64,000 bases of DNA from Uliginosibacterium paludis. GTDB lineage: Bacteria > Pseudomonadota > Gammaproteobacteria > Burkholderiales > Rhodocyclaceae. The notes beneath the pieces are model-generated. The model saw nothing but the letters and a program-made list of their open reading frames with translations, was not told the origin of the DNA and did no database searches. How positions within the stretch are numbered: the stretch's first letter is position 1; each line of letters opens with the position of its first letter. The stretch lies in NCBI RefSeq assembly GCF_039631355.1, contig NZ_JBDIVF010000001.1, forward strand, positions 868,001 to 932,000, read 5' to 3'. A program made the position numbers and the translations under genes. Positions 42,949 to 51,398 of the stretch are shown piece by piece.

Positions 42949-44805
42949 ATGACCGACTCTTCGCTCGCCACCACCCCGCTTTCGCTTGCCCTGGTCGGCA
43001 ACCCGAACTGCGGCAAGACCGCGCTTTTCAACCGCCTCACTGGCAGCCGGCAGAAGGTTGCCAACTACGCCGGGGCCACTGTCGAGCGCAAGGAAGGTTT
43101 CTTCGTACTGCCTTCGGGGCGGCACGCCCGCGTACTGGACCTGCCCGGCGCCTACAGCCTGAACGCCACCAGCCCGGATGAAGCGGTGACCCGCGACGTC
43201 TGCCTCGGCCAGCATCCGGCCGAGCAGCAGCCGGACCTGCTGCTGTGCGTGGCCGATGCCACCAACCTGCGCCTGCACCTGCGCTTCGTGCTGGAGTTGA
43301 AGCGCCTCGGCCGCCCGATGGTGCTGGCCCTGAACATGGCAGACGCCGCCGAACGACGCGGCATCCGCATCGACAAGCTGGCGCTCGAGCGCGAGCTGGG
43401 TCTTCCGGTCATCGAAACGGTTGCCGTGCGCAAGCGTGGCGCCTCGGCGCTGATCGAAGCGCTCGACGGCCATCTGCCCGCAGCACCGGCCCCGCTACCG
43501 GAGAATGCAGATCTGCACGCCGAAACGCGTCGCCTCATCGATGCAACGGTCAGCATGCCGAACCTGACCAACCCGGTCGATGCCGCGATCGACCGCTGGG
43601 TGCTGCACCCGGTCGTCGGCCTCGCCATCCTGGCCATCGTGATGCTGGTCGTCTTCCAGTCCGTCTATGCCTGGGCAGGCCCCTTCTCCGACGGCATCGA
43701 GGCCGGCATGGGCTGGCTGGGTGAGCAGGTCGGCGCACACATGCCGGAAGGCCTGCTGCACAGCCTGATCGTGGACGGGGTGATTGCCGGGGTGGGTGGC
43801 GTGCTGGTTTTCCTGCCGCAGATCCTGATCCTCTTCTTCTTCATCCTGGTGCTGGAAGAGTCCGGTTACCTGCCGCGCGCGGCCTTCCTGCTCGACCGCT
43901 TCATGGTCGGCGCCGGGCTCTCCGGCCGGGCCTTCATCCCGATGCTGTCCTCCTTCGCTTGCGCGATTCCCGGCATCATGGCAACCCGCAGCATCCCGAA
44001 TCCGCGCGACCGTTTCCTGACCATCCTGGTCGCGCCGATGATGACCTGCTCGGCCCGCCTGCCGGTGTATGCGCTGCTGATCGGCGCCTTCATTCCGGAG
44101 CGTTCGGTGGCCGGCATCTTCAACCTCCAGGGCCTCACGCTGTTCGCGCTCTACATGGCGGGCATCGCCGGCGCGCTGATCGTGGCCTGGGTGGCCCGGC
44201 TGATGCGCGGCAAGAACACCGAAGAACAGGCGCTGATGATGGAAATCCCCGCCTGGCGTCTGCCGAATCCGAACGACGTGCTGCTGGGGCTCAAGGAACG
44301 CGGCATGATCTTCGTGCGCCGCGCCGGCACGCTGATCCTCGCGCTGTCCATCCTGCTGTGGTTCCTCTCGACCTTCCCGAGCCCGCCGGAAGGCGCGACC
44401 GGCCCGGCCATCGACTACAGCTTCGCCGGCCGCATCGGTCATGCGCTGGCCTTCTTCTTCGAGCCGATCGGCTTCAACTGGCAGATCTGCGTGGCGCTGA
44501 TCCCCGGCCTGGCTGCGCGAGAAGTCGCGGTCGCCGGCCTGGCTTCGGTGTATGCGATCGCCGGGGCGGACGAAGCGAATACCGAACAGCTGCTCTCGAC
44601 CGCGCTGAGCAACCAATGGACGCTCGCCACCGCCTTCGCGCTGCTGGCCTGGTACGTGTTCGCCCCGCAATGCATCGCGACGCTGTCGGTCGTGCGCCGC
44701 GAGACCTCTTCCTGGCGCGCCACCGCGATCTGGGCCGGTCTGCTGACCGGGCTGGCCTATGGTGCGGCCTTCCTGACCTATCACATCACGGCGGCCCTGA
44801 CATGA
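42949..44805 (+). CDS. feoB: ferrous iron transporter FeoB
   Basis: A 618-residue Fe2+ permease with an N-terminal G domain. G1 is GNPNCGKT (residues 17-24), G2 in NYAGATVERK, G3 DLPGAYSL and G4-like ALNMADA. The membrane part has two Gate motifs including SGYLPRAAFLLDR and FACAIPGIMATRSI (about residues 300-355) and ends with PQCIATLSVVRRET. At 618 residues it is of the shorter FeoB class seen in many betaproteobacteria, lacking a long C-terminal tail. The ATG at 42949 directly follows feoA; its stop overlaps the next small gene. Confidence 0.95.
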   Translation: MTDSSLATTPLSLALVGNPNCGKTALFNRLTGSRQKVANYAGATVERKEGFFVLPSGRHARVLDLPGAYSLNATSPDEAVTRDVCLGQHPAEQQPDLLLCVADATNLRLHLRFVLELKRLGRPMVLALNMADAAERRGIRIDKLALERELGLPVIETVAVRKRGASALIEALDGHLPAAPAPLPENADLHAETRRLIDATVSMPNLTNPVDAAIDRWVLHPVVGLAILAIVMLVVFQSVYAWAGPFSDGIEAGMGWLGEQVGAHMPEGLLHSLIVDGVIAGVGGVLVFLPQILILFFFILVLEESGYLPRAAFLLDRFMVGAGLSGRAFIPMLSSFACAIPGIMATRSIPNPRDRFLTILVAPMMTCSARLPVYALLIGAFIPERSVAGIFNLQGLTLFALYMAGIAGALIVAWVARLMRGKNTEEQALMMEIPAWRLPNPNDVLLGLKERGMIFVRRAGTLILALSILLWFLSTFPSPPEGATGPAIDYSFAGRIGHALAFFFEPIGFNWQICVALIPGLAAREVAVAGLASVYAIAGADEANTEQLLSTALSNQWTLATAFALLAWYVFAPQCIATLSVVRRETSSWRATAIWAGLLTGLAYGAAFLTYHITAALT

Positions 44806-45065
44806 ACCTCTACGCCCTGCTCGAACCGGTGATCCTCGCCCTGCTGCTGGCCTTCGGCCTGTGGATGGGCATGCGCAAGGCCACGCCGAAGCTCTCGCGC
44901 TGGCTGGGTGAAGCCGCCCGCAAGGCCGGCGTGCCGCACGCGATCGCGAACCCGATCTTCGGCCCGCCGCCTGCACGCTCGGGCGCCTGCGGAGACTGCT
45001 GCGGCTGTGAAAAGCCGGCCGCCAAACCCCTGGTGCATCCGGTCAATCTGGTCCGCAAGAGCTGA
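44802..45065 (+). CDS. FeoB-associated Cys-rich membrane protein
   Basis: An 87-residue protein with one N-terminal membrane helix (about residues 5-23) and a cytoplasmic tail with the Cys cluster CGDCCGCEK (about residues 64-72). It overlaps feoB by ATGA, so it is made with it. Small Cys-rich proteins in this position are a recognised class next to FeoB, replacing FeoC; they may sense redox or hand over iron. The specific family name for this one is uncertain. Confidence 0.78.
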   Translation: MNLYALLEPVILALLLAFGLWMGMRKATPKLSRWLGEAARKAGVPHAIANPIFGPPPARSGACGDCCGCEKPAAKPLVHPVNLVRKS

Positions 45066-45069
45066 ACCC

Positions 45070-45091
45070 GCGGCAGGCCGCCGCCTTGCCG
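45070..45091. terminator. possible bidirectional terminator hairpin
   Basis: GCGGCAGG pairs with CTTGCCGC with one G-T wobble, giving an 8-bp stem in the 26-base space between the convergent feo operon and the lipoprotein gene. No strong T-run follows on either strand, so efficiency is doubtful. Confidence 0.33.
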
Positions 45092-45673
45092 CTATTCGAT
45101 CGACAGCGCGCCCTGCTGCCAGAGTCGCTCGTCCCCTTCGGCATCTCCGGCGGCCGGGCGCAGCGTGATGTAGAGGCAGTAGGAATCAGCCAGGGTGGCG
45201 ATATAGACCACCTGGATCGGCCGCCCGTCACTGCCGACGGCCTTGATGGCCAGCACCGGCAAACCGTTCGCCTGCCATTTGCGCTGATCCAGCAGGCGAA
45301 CACCTGCCGCCGCGAGCTGGCTGCGCAGCTGATCCTCGCCCGAGAACTTGCCGCTCGCCCGATCAAAGCGCACCGGCGGCGCCATGTTGCCGAACAGGTA
45401 GGCAGCATCCGCCGGCAACTGGCGCGTTTCACGCATCTTCGCGACGTCTGCCGGCCTCATCCAGTAGGCATGGCTGACCGGCGCATCGATCCCGCCCGCC
45501 AGCACGAAATCCCCCGGCAGCCGGATGCTCAGCGACACGGGAACAGTCAATCCGTTGAAGAAGCGCTCCAGGCTTACCCGCTGCCAGGCCGGAGCCGGCC
45601 GGGAGGCCAGCTCGCCGCAGCCCGCCAGCCCCAGCAGGCAGGCCGTTGCCATAATGATCAGGAACCTGTTCAT
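45092..45673 (-). CDS. putative lipoprotein of unknown function
   Basis: A 193-residue protein with a signal peptide ending LLGLAGC (Cys at about residue 19), so likely a lipoprotein. The mature part contains VSLSIRLPGDFVLAGG, YWMRPADVAKMRE and IQVVYIATLADSYCLYITL, which suggest a small alpha/beta domain, but I do not recognise a family. A strong GCGGAGGTG site precedes the ATG at 45673. It is convergent with the feo operon with 26 bases between and no evident functional link. Confidence 0.72.
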   Translation of the reverse strand: MNRFLIIMATACLLGLAGCGELASRPAPAWQRVSLERFFNGLTVPVSLSIRLPGDFVLAGGIDAPVSHAYWMRPADVAKMRETRQLPADAAYLFGNMAPPVRFDRASGKFSGEDQLRSQLAAAGVRLLDQRKWQANGLPVLAIKAVGSDGRPIQVVYIATLADSYCLYITLRPAAGDAEGDERLWQQGALSIE

Positions 45674-46121
45674 GGCACCTCCGCACGTCACTTCCGGCAT
45701 CGTGAAAAAACCCGCTCGCACTGCCACGGGGCAATACGGCGGGCCAAGGAATCCGCCAATCGCTCACTGGCGGACTCAGGGAAAGCGCTCTCATGACGGC
45801 ACGAGCCGTGCCGGTCTCGGGGGAGCCATGATAGGTCTTCAGGCAGCAGGAGGGCCAGCAGGTTTGGTGTCGATTCATGTCATCCGGCACGCTTGCGCAC
45901 CACCCGGTCGCGGGGCACCGGGCATGCATGCGCCGGCCGCCCGGCGCCAGCCGTCCGGCAAGGCTGCGTTGGCGTACTGCCAGGCCCCGGGCAGACTGGG
46001 CAACGCAGATCCGGAGCGCACGCCGGAATTGCAAACAACTGATCCACGGCTCAATTTGAAGCCCGCCATGCCGTAAGAACGGGCTTACCGCCTCATCTGT
46101 CCGGCGGCGCAGGAGAAGCTC
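45674..46121. other. 448-bp intergenic region without a recognisable gene
   Basis: No credible coding frame was found between the divergent lipoprotein gene and the 175-residue gene. Two clear stem-loops are present: TCCGCCA/TGGCGGA at 45752-45774 and CGGCACG/CGTGCCG at 45797-45813. A weaker GTAAG/CTTAC pair lies at about 46074-46089. The region could hold leader RNA or a small RNA, but no promoter was clear. Confidence 0.5.
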
Positions 46122-46649
46122 ATGAAATACTGGAACGGCTCGATCATGTACGCCCCCCGGTCTCCCGACTACTACGCGATTCCGGGCACCGGACACTGCA
46201 TTTTCAGGCTGATGCACAAGTACGAGGACGGCATCGCCTGGAATCTCTACTGGCTGAGCAAACCGCAGACCGACCTGATTCCGGTTCATCCCGACGACTG
46301 GCACCGGCACTACGAAGCCTTCAGTGCGGAGGAAACGCGCGCCTTTTACGACGCGCTGGACGTGCGCGTGCTCAACCAGATGACCCTTGCCACCATCATG
46401 AGCCAGCCACCGCGTGAAGCACGGCGCCTGCTCAAGCGCGCCCGCCTGGAGCGCACGCGCTTCTACCACATGGCCGGTGGCGAACTCTGGCGCGCAACGA
46501 TGCTGGGCCGACTCTTCCTCGCCGAACGCCTGGTCGATACCAAGCGCGAGGCCGGCACCGGCGGCAACGTGGTCGTCGCCGACTTCATCCTGCAACGCTA
46601 CGCCGTGGCCGGCAGCTCCGAATACAAGCAGATCCGGCGTCCGGCCTGA
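46122..46649 (+). CDS. hypothetical protein, 175 residues
   Basis: A soluble protein without signal peptide or membrane helix. It is rich in aromatic and charged residues near the N-terminus (MKYWNGSIMY, YYAIPGTGHCIF, WNLYWLSK), and has a basic helical stretch REARRLLKRARLERTRFY around residues 98-115. I do not recognise the family. A good AGGAGAAG site stands 3 bases before the ATG, and codon use matches neighbouring genes, so it is probably expressed. It is flanked by the empty region above and convergent with gloA (30-base gap). Confidence 0.7.
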   Translation: MKYWNGSIMYAPRSPDYYAIPGTGHCIFRLMHKYEDGIAWNLYWLSKPQTDLIPVHPDDWHRHYEAFSAEETRAFYDALDVRVLNQMTLATIMSQPPREARRLLKRARLERTRFYHMAGGELWRATMLGRLFLAERLVDTKREAGTGGNVVVADFILQRYAVAGSSEYKQIRRPA

Positions 46650-46679
46650 GCGCGGCACCGGAAGCGGCAGCCGGTCTTC

Positions 46680-47060
46680 TTACTTCTGGATCAGCTCGAT
46701 CTTGTAGCCATCCGGATCCTGCACGAAGGCGATCACCGTGGTGCCGTGCTTCATCGGGCCCGCCTCACGGGTGACCACACCGCCGCGCGCCTTGATCTCT
46801 GCGCAGGCCTTGAAGGCGTCATCCACGCTCAGCGCGATATGGCCGAAGGCCGTCCCCATCTCGTAGCTTTCGACGCCGTAGTTGTAGGTCAGCTCGATCA
46901 CCGCGCCTTCGCTCTCGTCGCCATAGCCGATGAACACATTGGTGAACTGGCCTTCCGGATGGTCGGAGGTGCGGATCACATGCATGCCGAGCACGTCGGA
47001 ATAGAAGCGGATGGAACGTTCGAGATTGCCGACCCGGATCATGGTGTGAAGGATGCGCAT
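46680..47060 (-). CDS. gloA: lactoylglutathione lyase (glyoxalase I)
   Basis: A 126-residue vicinal-oxygen-chelate enzyme that turns the hemithioacetal of methylglyoxal and glutathione into S-lactoylglutathione. The four metal ligands are in place: H5, E56 (VIELTYN), H74 (FGHIALSVDD) and E122 (YKIELIQ). The N-terminus MRILHTMIRVGNLERSI and FYSDVLGM are classical. The length suggests the nickel-type bacterial enzyme. An AGGAG site precedes the ATG. It follows the metalloprotease gene by 53 bases on the same strand. Confidence 0.95.
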   Translation of the reverse strand: MRILHTMIRVGNLERSIRFYSDVLGMHVIRTSDHPEGQFTNVFIGYGDESEGAVIELTYNYGVESYEMGTAFGHIALSVDDAFKACAEIKARGGVVTREAGPMKHGTTVIAFVQDPDGYKIELIQK

Positions 47061-47113
47061 GGAATGTCTCCTGAAAGAGTGAAGGGAAGACGCCTCGCCC
47101 GGCGGGCGCAGGC

Positions 47114-47872
47114 TCAGAACTGGGGAATGATGCGGTTGGCCTGTTTCAGCGCCGCTTCGTCACGCTCGTAATCGGGCTTCAGGGTGGCGACCAGGCGCCA
47201 GAAACGCTGGGAATGATTCATCTCGACCAGATGCGCGACTTCATGCGCCACGACGTAATCGATCTGGTGGCGCGGCAGATGGATCAGGCGCCAGTTGAGG
47301 CGGATGCCGGAGAGCTTCGAGCAGCTGCCCCAGCGCGTGCGCGCGTTCGAGAGGTAGAGCGGCGGGCGCTTCACCTCCGGCACATGCCGCTGCAGGAGCC
47401 AGACGTATTCATCAAGGCGGCCGGCGAAGTATTCAAGGGCATAGTCCTGCAGGCCCCGCAGCAGCACGCGCGGTGCATCGGCATGGCGGCGCAGGTGCAG
47501 ATGCAGCTCACGCCGCTCATAGCCTTCGACCCAGTGCGTGCGGTTGGCGCCGGCCGTCCAGCGCACCACGCAGGGCTCGCCCAGCACCGGAATGCTCATG
47601 CCATCTTCGACGAGCCGCTTCTCCGGCACGGAGCGCTTCGACCACTCGGCAAGTTTCTCGAGGATCCAGTCGGCCCGCTCGGCCATGAAGCCTTCGGCTT
47701 CGCGCAGGCTCGCGCGCTGCGGAATACTGACCGTGAGCCCGCGCCGGTCAATCTGCATGCCCAGCGTGCGGCGCGCACTGCGGCGCAGCGTGAAGACGAC
47801 TTCCTCGCCACGCAGCACGATGCTGCGCTGCTCGACCGCCGCGCCACGCGAATCCGGCCACGGCGACCCCAT
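47114..47872 (-). CDS. YgjP-like zinc metallopeptidase (M48/DUF45 family)
   Basis: A 252-residue protein. The N-terminal part RRSARRTLGMQIDRRGLTVSIP is the conserved DUF45 beta region. The catalytic zinc motif HEVAHLVEMNHSQRFW (about residues 212-227) contains HExxH plus a downstream His, and NARTRWGSCS (about residues 178-187) is the other signature. It is probably a soluble metal-dependent hydrolase; the substrate is not known. Its start is 2 bases after the plsC stop, so translation may be coupled. Confidence 0.88.
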   Translation of the reverse strand: MGSPWPDSRGAAVEQRSIVLRGEEVVFTLRRSARRTLGMQIDRRGLTVSIPQRASLREAEGFMAERADWILEKLAEWSKRSVPEKRLVEDGMSIPVLGEPCVVRWTAGANRTHWVEGYERRELHLHLRRHADAPRVLLRGLQDYALEYFAGRLDEYVWLLQRHVPEVKRPPLYLSNARTRWGSCSKLSGIRLNWRLIHLPRHQIDYVVAHEVAHLVEMNHSQRFWRLVATLKPDYERDEAALKQANRIIPQF

Positions 47873-47874
47873 GT

Positions 47875-48639
47875 TCAGGATTCCGCCCTGAGCGGTTCGG
47901 CACGGCTCGCGGCAGGCCGGTAATGGTGCGGGAAGAGGCGCAGCATTTCGCCTTCGATCCAGGCCTCGACTTCGGCATTCACCTGCTCGGCGCTGCGGCC
48001 TGCGGTCGGAATGCCGGGCCCGATGCTGACGATGATCTCGCCGGGCTCCTTCACGAAGGCATTGCGGCGCCAGAACTCGCCCGCATTGTGGGCCACCGGC
48101 ACGGCCAGCGCCCCCGCAGCCACGGCGAGCTTGGCGCCGCCGGCCTTGTAACGCCGGCTCGTGCCGACTGCGGTGCGCGTACCCTCGGGAAAGATCACCA
48201 CCGAATAGCCTTCGGCCATCAGGGCACGCCCCTGATCCACGACCTGCGCCAGCGCATCCTTGCCTGCGGCGCGGTCGATGGTCACGATCGGCATCCGCGC
48301 CATGCCCCAGCCGAAGAAGGGAATCCGCAGCAGCTCGCGCTTGGCAACATACGCCGCGGGCGGCAGGAACTCGGCAAAGGCCAGGGTCTCCCAGGCGGAC
48401 TGGTGCTTGGCCAGATAGACCGCCGGCTGCGCGGGAATATTCTCGCGCCCGATCACGCGGTAACGGATGCCCAGCAGGCGTTCGAAGACGCGCAGCGTGT
48501 GACGGTTGTTCCAGCGGGTGACGAAGTCATAACGCTCGCGCAGACTCATCCATGAGGTGAGGGCCACGAAGCCGCAAAACGGCAGGAACACGAAGACCAT
48601 GTAGAGCGCGAACAGCGCGGATCTCAGAAACTTCTGCAT
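47875..48639 (-). CDS. plsC: 1-acyl-sn-glycerol-3-phosphate acyltransferase
   Basis: A 254-residue inner-membrane enzyme that makes phosphatidic acid. An N-terminal helix (about residues 7-29) anchors it. The catalytic motif appears as AKHQSAWETLAF (H(x4)E form, about residues 76-87), and the substrate-binding motif is VIFPEGTRT (about residues 149-157). KYKAGGAKLAV-like sequence and VPVAHNAGEFW complete the family pattern. The H(x4)E variant of the first motif is common in this betaproteobacterial subgroup. It follows gmhB with a 48-base gap. Confidence 0.91.
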   Translation of the reverse strand: MQKFLRSALFALYMVFVFLPFCGFVALTSWMSLRERYDFVTRWNNRHTLRVFERLLGIRYRVIGRENIPAQPAVYLAKHQSAWETLAFAEFLPPAAYVAKRELLRIPFFGWGMARMPIVTIDRAAGKDALAQVVDQGRALMAEGYSVVIFPEGTRTAVGTSRRYKAGGAKLAVAAGALAVPVAHNAGEFWRRNAFVKEPGEIIVSIGPGIPTAGRSAEQVNAEVEAWIEGEMLRLFPHHYRPAASRAEPLRAES

Positions 48640-48687
48640 GTGTCGGACAGGGTCTTTCAGTTCAGGAGTGCGGACGGGCGCCGGCGT

Positions 48688-49230
48688 TCAGGGCTTGAGG
48701 CTCAGCAGGTGCGAGGCCACGGCCGCCAGGTCGGGAAAGACCTTGGTGCCCGCGGGCAACTCGGGATCCACCGCCGTCTTCTCGCCCTTGCCGGTGCGGA
48801 CCAGATAGGGCGTACAGCCCACGGCCACGCCGGCAATGAGGTCGCGGGTGCTGTCCCCCACGGTCGGCACGCCGGCAAGATCGATGTGGAAGCGCTCGCC
48901 GATCTCGCGGAACATGCCGGGCTTGGGCTTGCGGCATTCGCAGGTGGAGTCTGCCGCATGCGGGCAGAAGAAGATCGCGTCGATACGCCCGCCCACGGCA
49001 GCCACCGCCTTGATCATCTTTTCGTTGATGGCGTTGAGCGTGTCCATGTCGAAAAGGCCACGGCCCACGCCGCTCTGGTTGGTCGCCACCACGACCCGAT
49101 AGCCCGCTTCGGCCAGGCGGCCGATGGCCTCCAGACTGCCGGGAATCGGCTTCCATTCCTCGGGCGACTTGATGAACTGCGCCGAGTCGACGTTGATCAC
49201 GCCATCGCGATCGAGAATGATGAGTTTCAT
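48688..49230 (-). CDS. gmhB: D-glycero-beta-D-manno-heptose-1,7-bisphosphate 7-phosphatase
   Basis: A 180-residue HAD phosphatase in ADP-heptose synthesis for the LPS inner core. ILDRDGVIN (about residues 5-13) holds the nucleophile Asp; VVATNQSGVGRG, then the zinc site CPHAADSTCECRKPKP and finally VGDSTRDLIAG are diagnostic. It should supply heptose for the WaaC enzyme coded elsewhere in this window. An AGGAG site precedes the ATG. It lies 66 bases after glyS in the same direction. Confidence 0.93.
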   Translation of the reverse strand: MKLIILDRDGVINVDSAQFIKSPEEWKPIPGSLEAIGRLAEAGYRVVVATNQSGVGRGLFDMDTLNAINEKMIKAVAAVGGRIDAIFFCPHAADSTCECRKPKPGMFREIGERFHIDLAGVPTVGDSTRDLIAGVAVGCTPYLVRTGKGEKTAVDPELPAGTKVFPDLAAVASHLLSLKP

Positions 49231-49296
49231 GGCCAGCTCCTGTGGGGGAATCTGCGGCGGCCTCCACGCCGCCGCAGTGATGCGCTCGAAACGACG

Positions 49297-51396
49297 TCAG
49301 GCAGACAGGCGGGAGAGATCCGCGATCCGGTTCATCAAGCCATGCAGCTGGCCCAGCAGCGCCTGGCGATTCGCCCGCAGCTGAAGATCGTCCGCATTCA
49401 CCATGACGCCGTCGAAGAAAGCATCAACCGGGCCACGCAGCGCGGCAAGCGCCTGTAGCGAAGCAGTGTAGTCGCCCTGGGCGAACGCCTGCTCCGACTT
49501 CGGCGCCACCTCGCCCAGCGCGGCAAACAGCGCCTGCTCGGCGGCCTCGACCAGCAGAGCCGGCTTCACCTCGGTGGGCAGCTCGCCTTCGATCTTCTTC
49601 AGGATGTTGCCCACGCGCTTGTTGGCGGCGGCCAGCGCAGCAGCTTCCGGCAGCGCGGCAAACGCACGCACGGCAGCCAGACGCTTGGCCACGTCGCCCA
49701 GACGCTGCGGGCGCAGCGCCAGCACCGCATCCACTTCCTGCGCGGAATAGCCCTGCTCGCGCAGGCTGCCGGCGAGGCGTTCGTAGATGAAGCCGGCCAG
49801 AGCTCCGGAAGCGTCGGCAATCAGCGCACCGAAGGCGGCGGCCGCATCGCGCAGCAGCTCGTCCAGCGACAGGGCCAGATCGCGCTCGATCAGCATGCGG
49901 ATCACGCCCAGCGCGTGGCGGCGCAATGCGAACGGGTCCTTATCGCCGGTCGGCAGCTGGCCGATGCCGAACATGCCCACGAGCGTTTCAAGTTTATCGG
50001 CCAGGGCTACGACCACGCCCACGGCGTTGCGCGGCAGTTCATCGCCGGCAAAGCGCGGCTTGTAGTGGTCTTCGATGGCGTCGGCCACGGTGTCACCCAG
50101 GCCATCATGCTTGGCGTAGTAGCCGCCCATGATGCCCTGCAGCTCGGGGAATTCGCCGACCATGTCGGTCAGGAGATCTGCCTTGGCGAGCTTCGCGGCG
50201 GCATCCACGGCCGCTGCATCGACGCCGAGCTTGGCGGCAATCGCCTTCGCAATCGCCCGCACACGCTCGACGCGCTCGCCCTGGGTGCCCAGCTTGTTGT
50301 GATACACGACCTTCGCCAGCCCCGGCAGGCGGGATTCGAGCGACTTCTTGCGGTCCTGATCGAAGAAGAACTTCGCGTCCGCCAGACGCGGACGCACCAC
50401 ACGCTCGTTGCCACCGACCACCGCCGACACATCTTCCGGCGCGATGTTGGAGACGATCAGGAACTTGTTGGTGAGCTTGCCCGCGGCATCCAGCAGCGGG
50501 AAGTACTTCTGATTGGCCTTCATCGTGAGGATCAGGCATTCCTGCGGCACGGCAAGGAAATCCTCCTCGAACTGGCCGACCAGCACGTTGGGGCGTTCGA
50601 CCAGCGCGGTCACTTCGTCCAGCAGGGCTTCGTCTTCAATCGCGCGCACGCCACCGCCGACCTTGGCGGCCGCAACGGCGAGCTGGCGCACGATTTCCGC
50701 GCGGCGCTCGGCGAACGAAGCGATCACCGCGCCTTCGCTCTTCAGCTGCTCGGCGTAGGTATCAGCGTTGGTAATGCTCACCACCTGCTTGGCCGCTTCA
50801 AAGCGGTGCCCCAGGGTTTCGCGGCCGGACTTGAGGCCCAGCACGGAGATGTCGATGACATCGGCGCCATGCAGCGCGACCAGCTTGTGCGCCGGGCGCA
50901 CGAAGCTCACGGTGCTCCAGCCGTCGGCGAGCTGATAGCCCATCACCTTCGGGATCGGCAGCTTGGCCAGCGCAGTTTCGAGCGCCTGCTGCAGGCCTGC
51001 GGCCAGCGTGGCGCCCGGCTGCACCGAGTCGAACATCAGGGTTTCGGCCTTGCCTTCACCCACGCGCTTGAGACCTGCCACGGCGGACTCATCCGCGCCC
51101 AGCGAGGCCAGCTTCTTGATGAGCGCCGGGGTGGCGCGGCCTTCAGCATCCAGACCGACAGCGACCGGCATCAGCTTCTGCGACACGGGCTTGTCGGCAG
51201 CCTTGGCGGCTACGTTCGCGACCTGCACGGCCAGCCGGCGCGGCGAGGCATAGGAAGCAACGACGGCATCCGCAGCAGCGAGGCCCTGGGCCTTGAGGCT
51301 GTCGGCCAGCACGCCGGCAAAGGATTCGCCGAGACGCTTCAGTGCCTTGGGCGGCAGTTCTTCAACGAAAAGTTCTACGAGCAGATTCTGGTTCAT
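49297..51396 (-). CDS. glyS: glycyl-tRNA synthetase beta subunit
   Basis: A 699-residue subunit of the tetrameric enzyme. The N-terminus NLLVELFVEELPPKALKRLG is the classic beginning, KKSLESRLPGLAKVVYHNKLGTQGE and PFALRRHALGVIRMLIE are conserved internal segments, and the C-terminus has the anticodon-binding region with FFDGVMVNADD. Two ATGs are possible: 51402, overlapping the glyQ stop as ATGA with only 4 bases after AGGAGG, and 51396, 10 bases after it. I chose 51396; the difference is two residues. Confidence 0.94.
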   Translation of the reverse strand: MNQNLLVELFVEELPPKALKRLGESFAGVLADSLKAQGLAAADAVVASYASPRRLAVQVANVAAKAADKPVSQKLMPVAVGLDAEGRATPALIKKLASLGADESAVAGLKRVGEGKAETLMFDSVQPGATLAAGLQQALETALAKLPIPKVMGYQLADGWSTVSFVRPAHKLVALHGADVIDISVLGLKSGRETLGHRFEAAKQVVSITNADTYAEQLKSEGAVIASFAERRAEIVRQLAVAAAKVGGGVRAIEDEALLDEVTALVERPNVLVGQFEEDFLAVPQECLILTMKANQKYFPLLDAAGKLTNKFLIVSNIAPEDVSAVVGGNERVVRPRLADAKFFFDQDRKKSLESRLPGLAKVVYHNKLGTQGERVERVRAIAKAIAAKLGVDAAAVDAAAKLAKADLLTDMVGEFPELQGIMGGYYAKHDGLGDTVADAIEDHYKPRFAGDELPRNAVGVVVALADKLETLVGMFGIGQLPTGDKDPFALRRHALGVIRMLIERDLALSLDELLRDAAAAFGALIADASGALAGFIYERLAGSLREQGYSAQEVDAVLALRPQRLGDVAKRLAAVRAFAALPEAAALAAANKRVGNILKKIEGELPTEVKPALLVEAAEQALFAALGEVAPKSEQAFAQGDYTASLQALAALRGPVDAFFDGVMVNADDLQLRANRQALLGQLHGLMNRIADLSRLSA

Positions 51397-51398
51397 GA

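Noticed and set aside
43495..44976. A 493-codon minus-strand open frame opposite feoB
   Set aside because: Low-complexity antisense translation; FeoB motifs are intact on the plus strand.
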